13,513 nucleotides of DNA from an uncultured Clostridia bacterium (lineage in GTDB: Bacteria > Bacillota_A > Clostridia > TANB77 > CAG-508), in NCBI GenBank assembly GCA_947594095.1, contig CANQEA010000036.1, positions 1 to 13,513 on the forward strand, given 5' to 3'. Within the stretch, counting starts at the first letter, position 1; each line of letters starts with the position of its first letter. This document shows positions 7,862 through 13,513 of this stretch, piece by piece. Under the pieces are notes generated by a model. That model did not search any database, was not told the DNA's origin, and saw only the letters and a program-made list of their open reading frames with translations. The translations under genes and the position numbers were made by a program.

Positions 7862-8842
7862 ATGAAAATAGAACAAAATGATAAATCTTTATTATTTGCA
7901 GGAACTTTAATCCCAGATGTATTTTTTTCAGATTATTTATCAGCTATTCCTGGAGATTATTTAAAAATATATATGTACATCATTTTTTTGTCTAAATATA
8001 ATAAAGATATAAAAGTTAATGACATCTCTAAAAAATTAAATATTCCATTAAAAACAATTAATGATGGCATGAAATTTTTAGAGGAAAATGGTTTACTTTT
8101 AAAAAAGACAAATGGATATATCTTAGTGGATATTCAAGAAGAAACTCTTCATCATTTGTATTCACCAAATCTTACTATGTCTAAAGAAAAAGTCGAATTG
8201 AATGCTAAAAACCAAGCAAGAGCTAAAGCAATTGAACATATAAATAATATGTATTTCCAAGGTATTATGAGCCCTTCTTGGTATAATGATATAGATTTAT
8301 GGTTTAAAAAATATCGTTTTGAAGATCAAGTTATGATTGCTTTATTTGGCTATTGCTATAATAGAAGTGCTTTACATAGAAATTATGTACAAGCAGTTGC
8401 AGAAGCATGGGCAGCTAATAATATTCACACTTGGAATGAACTTGATAAATATTATGAGCAACAAGAAAGAATGGTTAAAATTAAGAAGACTATTGCTAAA
8501 AAGCTTGGCAAACATAATGGTCTTACTCAATATGAGGAAGCTTATATTGAAAATTGGGTTCAAAATTTTGGGTATGATATGAGCATTATTGAAATTGCAC
8601 TAAAAAGAACTACTTATAAGCAAAACCCTACTTTTGAGTATATAAATAGTATTATTACAGATTGGCATGATAGAAATTTAAAAACTCCAACAGAAGTTAT
8701 GGCTTTTATGGAACAAAGGAAAAAACAAATAAAAGATACAAAGGAATTAAAATCAAAAGTTGCAAAAGCAAGTTTTGACCAAAGACAATATGATAATTTA
8801 GATTTCTTATATGCAAATAACGCTGTTAATAAGGAGGCATAA
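7862..8842 (+). CDS. DnaD-domain replication initiation protein (326 aa)
   Basis: The N-terminal winged-helix region (about residues 15-90, including INDGMKFLEENGLL) is followed by two DnaD-type helical domains. One lies around residues 125-205 and a second ends with the family-typical YINSIITDWHDRNLKTPTEV. DnaD/DnaB proteins of Bacillota remodel origin DNA and bring the helicase loader to DnaA-bound or restart sites. I chose ATG 7862, nine bases after AAAGGA, over the upstream in-frame ATG 7853, whose spacing is too short. The gene abuts the DnaC-like loader, a pairing common in Clostridia. The product probably works with it to load DnaB helicase. Confidence 0.85.
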   Translation: MKIEQNDKSLLFAGTLIPDVFFSDYLSAIPGDYLKIYMYIIFLSKYNKDIKVNDISKKLNIPLKTINDGMKFLEENGLLLKKTNGYILVDIQEETLHHLYSPNLTMSKEKVELNAKNQARAKAIEHINNMYFQGIMSPSWYNDIDLWFKKYRFEDQVMIALFGYCYNRSALHRNYVQAVAEAWAANNIHTWNELDKYYEQQERMVKIKKTIAKKLGKHNGLTQYEEAYIENWVQNFGYDMSIIEIALKRTTYKQNPTFEYINSIITDWHDRNLKTPTEVMAFMEQRKKQIKDTKELKSKVAKASFDQRQYDNLDFLYANNAVNKEA

Positions 8843-9851
8843 ATGGCTAACGAAATATTAGATGATTTATTAAAACAATATGAGCATAAAAAGTTTAAAG
8901 CAGAATTAGAAAGAGACAAAAGAAAAACTGAGCTTTATAAAAGCGTTCCAAGACTTCAAGAAATTGAAGATAAATTAAATAAAATGTCTTTTTCTACTGC
9001 TAAAAATATTTTAAATAATTCTCAAGAAAGTTTAGAAAATTTTTATAAAGAGATAGATAATTTAAAAAAAGAGAAGGAAAAAATTCTTGTTTCTTTGGGT
9101 TATGACGAAAATTATTTAACTCCAAATTATGAATGCTCTATTTGTAATGACACTGGTTATTTTTTAGATAGCAATTATAAAACACAAATGTGTAATTGTT
9201 TAAAACAAAAATTATTAAATGAATCTTTTAATAAATCAAATATTTCTAATTTAGAAAAAGAAAACTTTTCTAAATTTAATGAATCACTTTTTTCAGATGA
9301 AGTAGATTTAGCAAAATATAAATTTAATATTTCTCCTCGCAAAAATATGATTGATATTAAAAATAATTGTATTAAATTTGTACAAAATTTTGATAATCCT
9401 TCTTCTAAAAATTTACTTTTTTCAGGCAATACTGGTTTACGGTAAGACTTTTATGTCAAACTGTATTGCGTATGAATTACTAAAAAAAGGTAAAACTGTC
9501 TTATATCAAACAGCCCCTGTTTTACTTGAAAGCGTAATAGATTATAAGATGACCAAAGATAAAAACACTTCTCAAAATATATATAAGTCTGTTTTAGAAA
9601 CTGATTTATTAATAATTGACGATTTAGGAACTGAAAGTTTAAATAGCATGAAACTTAGTGAACTTTTTACTATTATTAATACAAGAATCTTAAACTTAAA
9701 TAATAAAGTTACTAAAACTATTATTTCTACAAATTTGAATATTAATGATATTTTTAAAAATTATGAAGAACGTATTGGCTCAAGGATTGCAGGGTATTAT
9801 GATATTTTTTATTTTTTCGGAAATGATTTAAGGTTTTCTAAAAAAGCATAA
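8843..9851 (+). CDS. dnaC: DnaC/DnaI-like AAA+ helicase loader, read through a +1 shift; 335 aa if shifted
   Basis: The N-terminal helical part (1-95) precedes a zinc-binding ribbon with Cys98, Cys101, Cys117 and Cys119, then an AAA+ ATPase. The Walker A motif is GNTGLGKT (195-202) only if translation skips the C of CGG 9440-9442. In the unshifted frame GNTGL is followed by Arg and TAA, giving a 200-residue protein with no ATPase. Beyond the shift come Walker B LLIIDDLGTES (Asp259-Asp260), STNLNINDI and an ERIGSRIAG arginine-finger-like stretch, all normal for DnaC/DnaI loaders. The second frame offers only TTG 9351 without a Shine-Dalgarno site. Start ATG 8843 immediately follows the dnaD stop and uses AAGGAGG inside dnaD, so the two are translationally coupled. 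Helicase loading is normally essential, which argues against a dead gene unless another copy exists. Confidence 0.85.
9440..9442 (+). other. Candidate +1 recoding site, CGG codon inside Walker A of the DnaC-like gene
   Basis: Zero-frame codons read ACT GGT TTA CGG TAA. Skipping the C yields TTA GGT AAG ACT, which supplies the invariant Gly-Lys-Thr of the P-loop. A stop codon follows CGG directly. It is the only in-frame CGG in this gene. Confidence 0.65.
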
Positions 9852-9894
9852 AAAAAAGATGTTTTTTGACCCCGTCCCAAAAAACATCTTTTTT
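9852..9894 (+). terminator. Bidirectional terminator between the dnaC-like gene and the AbiEii-like gene
   Basis: A6-GATG-T6-G (9852-9868) and its complement (9878-9894) form a perfect 17-bp stem that ends in T runs on both strands. The loop ACCCCGTCC is strikingly GC-rich for this DNA, and GAC/GTC within it can pair to extend the stem. It serves the converging dnaC-like and nucleotidyltransferase genes. Confidence 0.85.
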
Positions 9895-9899
9895 CAAAC

Positions 9900-10554
9900 T
9901 TATTTTATAATATATTTTTCTAGCATTTCTTGAAATTCATTTTGAAATTTTATAAAATATTCTTTTATTTTTTCCCAATTATATTCTATAAATGTATTAG
10001 GAAGTATTTCTTGTTCAGCATCTTCAAAGTAACTTAAACCCATTATTGTATTTACATAGTTTATATTATCTCCATATTTTTTTAACATTCCTTGTATTAA
10101 TTGGTCTAGACTTATATTTTCTTTATTAAGGATATTGGATAAATCGAAAAAGTCTTTTTTTGCTCCTCTTCCGCCTATAGCAACTAGTTTCATAATTGCT
10201 ATATCTAATATACTTGCCATTTTTAAATTAGGTATATCTTCTGTAGTTATAAATTCTTTTAGAATTGGATTAGGAAAATAAAAGAAGCTAACTTGCACAC
10301 CATTTAAAATAATATCACAAGTCCCTTTTTGATTTTGTTTAACTTCCACATTTCCTATTGATTTTAACTCTTGTAATAGTAATTCATTATTAAACTCTTT
10401 TGACACACAAAAATCAAAATCATATGATTCTCTCAAACCTAATTGTATTGAAAGTGCTGTTCCGTCTACCATATAATAATCAGTTATGCTTGTAGTTTCT
10501 GTTATTTTTTTTTAATAATATATATCTATCTTTATCAATTATATTCCAATGCAT
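9900..10554 (-). pseudogene. AbiEii/AbiGii-like nucleotidyltransferase toxin, frameshifted at an A9 tract (217 aa if repaired)
   Basis: The frame at 10472-9900 carries the nucleotidyltransferase signature: DGTALSIQLG, then the metal-binding D-x-D in ESYDFDF (Asp45 and Asp47 of the repaired protein), and the family motif IMKLVAIGGRGAKKDFFDL. Proteins of this type transfer nucleotides to targets such as tRNA and act as toxins or phage-defence effectors. The natural start appears to be ATG 10554, directly after the stop of the upstream partner gene. That frame runs MHWNIIDKDRYILLKK into nine A residues and then stops. With eight A it continues as ITETTSITDYYMVDGTA. The tract may reflect inactivation, phase variation, transcriptional slippage or a homopolymer sequencing error. 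The first Gly of the usual GG(T/S) motif is Asp here. Confidence 0.75.
10505..10513 (-). repeat. A9 homopolymer at the frame break of the AbiEii-like gene
   Basis: Nine consecutive T on the plus strand (A on the coding strand) lie about 14 codons after the start of the gene. One base fewer would restore the frame. Tracts of this length are prone to replication or RNA polymerase slippage and to sequencing error. Confidence 0.7.
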
Positions 10555-10851
10555 TTAATTTTTCACCTTCCAATATTCATAATCCATAGCTTCTGCCCAT
10601 CTGTAATATGCCATTTCTTCTTTTTTTAAATTTAATTGCTGTCTTAAATAATTTGCAACTAATGGTTTTAAATTTCTAGAATTCCTTGCAACATCTTCAA
10701 TATCTTTTAAATTATAATTTTCTTTTATCCATCTAAGTGCTTTTAAGTCTCCATTGCAATATAATCTTGATATTATATATCTTTTATTTTTTTCTTTATC
10801 TAATTCATAAAATTTTGTATCCCAAAAATATTTTTTAAAATCTTCTGGCAT
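10555..10851 (-). CDS. DUF6922-like protein, probable antitoxin partner (98 aa)
   Basis: The first half, LPEDF-like start, KYFWDTKFYELDKEKNKRYI and GDLKALRWIKENYNL, then SRNLKPLVANYL, looks like the small DUF6922 family as I recall it. Members of that family often sit directly before AbiEii-type nucleotidyltransferases, so I infer an antitoxin or regulator of that partner; this is context, not proof. ATG 10851 follows AGGAGGG (10862-10856). The stop codon is immediately followed by the ATG of the nucleotidyltransferase, which indicates translational coupling. Its promoter overlaps an inverted repeat, as expected for self-regulated pairs. Confidence 0.7.
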   Translation of the reverse strand: MPEDFKKYFWDTKFYELDKEKNKRYIISRLYCNGDLKALRWIKENYNLKDIEDVARNSRNLKPLVANYLRQQLNLKKEEMAYYRWAEAMDYEYWKVKN

Positions 10852-10864
10852 ATTTCCCTCCTAT

Positions 10865-10902
10865 AAAAATGTAGTATACCATATATAGTATACTACATTT
10901 TT
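10865..10902. promoter_or_regulatory. 15-bp inverted repeat overlapping the -10 box: probable operator and gyrA terminator
   Basis: AAAAATGTAGTATAC (10865-10879) and its exact complement (10888-10902) flank an eight-base CATATATA centre. One arm covers most of the -10 box and the other covers the expected transcription start, a position suited to a repressor. In RNA the hairpin ends in a T5 run, so it may also terminate gyrA transcripts. Confidence 0.65.
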
Positions 10903-10915
10903 ACATTTTTTACAA
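10887..10915 (-). promoter_or_regulatory. Promoter of the toxin-antitoxin-like operon
   Basis: On the minus strand, TTGTAA (10915-10910), 17 bases, TATACT (10892-10887). The -35 box begins four bases after the gyrA stop, so this small operon has its own start right behind gyrA. Confidence 0.75.
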
Positions 10916-10918
10916 TTT

Positions 10919-13357
10919 TTATTCAATATTTTCTGGCTCTATCGTTTCAATACTTACAACTTTACCACCATCATTTGTCCTCATAAGTGTAACACCTTGT
11001 GTAGATCTTCCTAAAACGCTTATATCTTTTACATTTAGTCTAATTATTGTTCCTGTATCTGTAATTAGCATAACATCTTCTTCTTCAGTTGCTATTCTAA
11101 CTCCAATTAATTTTCCTGTTTTAGGTGTAATTTTGTAAGTAATTACTCCTTTTCCACCTCTTATTTGAACTCTGTATTCATCTAATTCTGTTCTCTTTCC
11201 AAATCCGTTTTCAGTAATTGCAAGAAGTGTTGCTTTTCCGCCTCTAATAATTGATTCCATTCCTATTACTTCGTCATCTTCATCTAATCTGATTCCAATG
11301 ACACCTTGGGATACTCTGCCCATTGGACGTACATCTTTTTCGTCAAAAGTAATACACATTCCATTTCTAGTTACTAATACAACATTGTCTTCTCCGTCTG
11401 TTAATCTTACTTGTATTAATTCATCATTTTCTTTTAAAGTTATACTTTGTAAACCTGTTTTTCTTGAAGAATCATATTCTTTTAGGGCTGTCTTTTTAAT
11501 TAATCCGTTTTTTGTTGCCATTAGTAGATATTTTCCGTCTGCGAAATTTTGGATTGGAATTACTGCTGAAACTTTTTCTCCTCCACTTAGGCTAAGCAAG
11601 TTTACAATTGCTGTTCCCCTAGCTGTTCTTCCCGCTTCTGGTATTTCATATCCTTTTAGTTTATATAATTTGCCAAAGTTTGTGAAGAATAAGATAGTGT
11701 CATGTGTAGATGCTGTAAATATTTGCTTTACAAAGTCATCTTCTTTTGTTGTCATTCCTGTAATTCCTTTTCCACCTCTTTTTTGGCTTCTATATGTATC
11801 TATTGGCATTCTTTTGATATAACCAAAATGTGATAGTGCTACTACTGTTTGCTCTTCTTTGATTAAATCTTCTAACTCGATTTCTCCTTCAGCTGCAACA
11901 ATTTTAGTTTTTCTTTCATCACCAAATTTGTCTTTAATTTCTAGTAGTTCTTCTTTAATAACATCAAATAATAATTTTTCGCTACTTAACAATTCTTTGT
12001 AGTAATTTATTAATTCCATTAATTCTTTATATTCTTCATCAATTTTTTCTCTTTGCAAACCAGATAATGTACGTAATCTCATGTCTAATATTGCTTGTGC
12101 TTGAATTTCTGTTAGACCAAATCTTTCCATTAATCTTTCTTTTGCATCATCATATGAAGAACGAATTATATTAATTACTTCATCGATATTGTCTAATGCT
12201 ATTTTTAAACCTTCTAAAATATGAGCTCTTGCTAGGGCTTTGTCTAATTCAAATTGTGTTCTTCTTAAAATAACGTCTTTTCTATGTTCTATATAACAAT
12301 CTAGACATTCTCTTAATGTTAATATTTTAGGTTCTCCATTAACTAGTGCAAGCATTATTATACCAAATGTTGTTTGCATTTGAGTATGTTTAAATAATTG
12401 ATTTAATACTACTTGTGGTCTAGCATCTCTTTTTAATTCAATTACAACTCTAACTTTATCGTTTCTATCAGATTCATCTCTACATTCAGCTATTCCTTCA
12501 ATTTTTCTTTCTTTAGATAAATCTGATATTGTTTTAATTAAGTTTGCTTTATTAACTTGGTATGGTAAAGATGATACTATTATTCTTTGTCTATTTCCGC
12601 TCATTTCTTCAATTTCTGTTTCTGCTCTTAATGTGATTTTTCCTCTACCTGTTTTGTATGCAGTTTTTATTCCTTCCATACCTAAAATAATTCCTTCAGT
12701 TGGGAAATCTGGTCCTTTAATTACTTGCATTAAATCTTCGTCTGTTACTTCATCTTCATCTATTATTTTAATAATTCCATCTATTACTTCTGATAAGTTA
12801 TGTGGTGGTATATTTGTTGCCATACCTACGGCAATACCTGAAGAACCATTTACTAAAAGCGTTGGTATTCTTGAAGGCAAAACTGTTGGTTCTTGTAATC
12901 TGTCATCATAGTTTGGCATAAAGTCTACAGTATTTTTTTCAATATCTGTTAACATATATTGAGAAATTTTTGCCATTCTTGCTTCTGTATACCTCATAGC
13001 TGCTGCTCCATCACCGTCAACAGAACCAAAATTTCCATGCCCATCAATTAACATGTATCTCATTGAAAAGTCTTGTGCCATTCTAACCATTGCATCATAT
13101 ACAGATGAATCTCCATGTGGATGATATCTACCTAAAACAGATCCTACTGTATTTGCGCATTTTCTGTATGGCTTGTCCGCAGTAATTCCATCTTCATGCA
13201 TAGCATATAAAATTCTTCTATGTACTGGTTTTAAACCATCTCTTACGTCTGGAAGCGCACGAGATACAATAACGCTCATCGCATAGTCTATATATGCTGT
13301 TCTCATTTCTTTTTCAATGTCTCTTTCTATTATCTTTCCGTCATTTCTTTCTTCCAT
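10919..13357 (-). CDS. gyrA: DNA gyrase subunit A (812 aa)
   Basis: GyrA is the DNA-cleaving subunit of the A2B2 gyrase that introduces negative supercoils. The winged-helix catalytic region includes the active-site Tyr123 in AAMRYTEARM. The quinolone-resistance region reads HPHGDSSVYDAM with Ser84 and Asp88, the residues of susceptible enzymes. The GyrA box QKRGGKG lies near residue 525 and precedes the six-bladed C-terminal DNA-wrapping domain, which has repeated GLIKK/NGLI-like blades, so the protein is gyrase rather than topoisomerase IV. Length is normal. ATG 13357 follows GAGGGAGA. The gene has a strong promoter of its own and no gyrB end is visible directly upstream, so it appears to be transcribed alone. 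It contains no in-frame CGG codon. Confidence 0.97.
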   Translation of the reverse strand: MEERNDGKIIERDIEKEMRTAYIDYAMSVIVSRALPDVRDGLKPVHRRILYAMHEDGITADKPYRKCANTVGSVLGRYHPHGDSSVYDAMVRMAQDFSMRYMLIDGHGNFGSVDGDGAAAMRYTEARMAKISQYMLTDIEKNTVDFMPNYDDRLQEPTVLPSRIPTLLVNGSSGIAVGMATNIPPHNLSEVIDGIIKIIDEDEVTDEDLMQVIKGPDFPTEGIILGMEGIKTAYKTGRGKITLRAETEIEEMSGNRQRIIVSSLPYQVNKANLIKTISDLSKERKIEGIAECRDESDRNDKVRVVIELKRDARPQVVLNQLFKHTQMQTTFGIIMLALVNGEPKILTLRECLDCYIEHRKDVILRRTQFELDKALARAHILEGLKIALDNIDEVINIIRSSYDDAKERLMERFGLTEIQAQAILDMRLRTLSGLQREKIDEEYKELMELINYYKELLSSEKLLFDVIKEELLEIKDKFGDERKTKIVAAEGEIELEDLIKEEQTVVALSHFGYIKRMPIDTYRSQKRGGKGITGMTTKEDDFVKQIFTASTHDTILFFTNFGKLYKLKGYEIPEAGRTARGTAIVNLLSLSGGEKVSAVIPIQNFADGKYLLMATKNGLIKKTALKEYDSSRKTGLQSITLKENDELIQVRLTDGEDNVVLVTRNGMCITFDEKDVRPMGRVSQGVIGIRLDEDDEVIGMESIIRGGKATLLAITENGFGKRTELDEYRVQIRGGKGVITYKITPKTGKLIGVRIATEEEDVMLITDTGTIIRLNVKDISVLGRSTQGVTLMRTNDGGKVVSIETIEPENIE

Positions 13358-13391
13358 TCTTTCTCCCTCTTTCTTTGTTTTCTACTATTGT

Positions 13392-13420
13392 ATTATACTA
13401 AAACTTCCAGAAATTTGCAA
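13392..13420 (-). promoter_or_regulatory. Promoter of gyrA
   Basis: TTGCAA (13420-13415), 17 bases, perfect TATAAT (13397-13392), about 35 bases before the gyrA start. Beyond it, 13421-13513 holds no gene I can support. Confidence 0.88.
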
Positions 13421-13513
13421 GAGAAATATCGTATTATCAGTAAAAAAGAGTAAATTTTATTATTTTTATCTATAGCACTTGCAATTGGCAATATCTGGTA
13501 ATTGTTTTGCTTT

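Noticed and set aside
9351..9440. Independent start of the DnaC ATPase half at TTG 9351
   Set aside because: No ribosome site, and the residues before Gly-Lys-Thr in that frame do not form a Walker A motif, whereas the upstream frame does.
11298..11822. Long open frame on the plus strand inside gyrA
   Set aside because: It is antisense to a highly conserved gene, with no ribosome site or family likeness. The same holds for plus-strand frames inside the Fic and HD genes.
13466..13513. Short minus-strand open stretch before the gyrA promoter ending at a TAA near 13466
   Set aside because: About 15 codons of unremarkable sequence touching the window edge; too short to call the end of a gene.
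1..13513. CRISPR array, tRNA, transposase or attachment-site repeats
   Set aside because: No spaced direct repeats, cloverleaf sequence, transposase motif or flanking direct repeats were found around the conjugation block.

Overview
The window is very AT-rich bacterial DNA with short intergenic gaps, strong Shine-Dalgarno sites, a DnaD/DnaC primosome pair and Gram-positive-type conjugation genes (a PrgI-family protein and a VirB2-like pilin). Together these suggest a low-GC Bacillota, probably an uncultured Clostridia-like lineage. I cannot name the genus.

Layout. Positions 1-80 (minus) hold the SRP RNA, cut by the window edge. At 200-1459 (minus) is a Fic-domain protein whose catalytic His is replaced by Gln. 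At 1651-2187 (plus) is thymidine kinase. At 2238-3894 (minus) is an HD-domain phosphohydrolase whose reading frame breaks once. At 3963-4148 (minus) is a small DUF1858 redox-type protein. From a promoter at 4207-4235 (plus) runs a five-gene block: a 53-residue membrane protein, a VirD4-like coupling ATPase (frame broken once), a VirB2-like pilin, a VirB6-like channel protein and a PrgI-like VirB3. No relaxase or VirB4 is present. A separate promoter at 7778-7806 drives dnaD and a DnaC/DnaI-type helicase loader (frame broken once, inside Walker A). At 9900-10851 (minus) is a DUF6922-like plus AbiEii-like nucleotidyltransferase pair, with an inverted repeat over its promoter and the second gene frameshifted at an A9 tract. 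At 10919-13357 (minus) is gyrA with its own promoter.

Main observation. Three unrelated genes (HD phosphohydrolase, VirD4-like ATPase, DnaC-like loader) each need one +1 shift, and all three occur at an in-frame CGG codon. Skipping the C reads the next three bases as glycine (GGA, GGC, GGT) and restores the expected protein; in the DnaC case it restores an invariant Walker A glycine. By hand scan these are the only in-frame CGG codons in any gene here. The other five arginine codons are all used normally, and CGG occurs about 25 times in the other two phases of sense strands. This suggests that CGG acts as a +1 recoding signal, perhaps as an unassigned or hungry codon, rather than three random pseudogenes. 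A systematic sequencing artefact must be excluded.

Secondary points are two consecutive genes that appear to start at AUU behind strong Shine-Dalgarno sites, the His-to-Gln Fic motif, the incomplete conjugation module and the probably self-regulated toxin-antitoxin-like operon.
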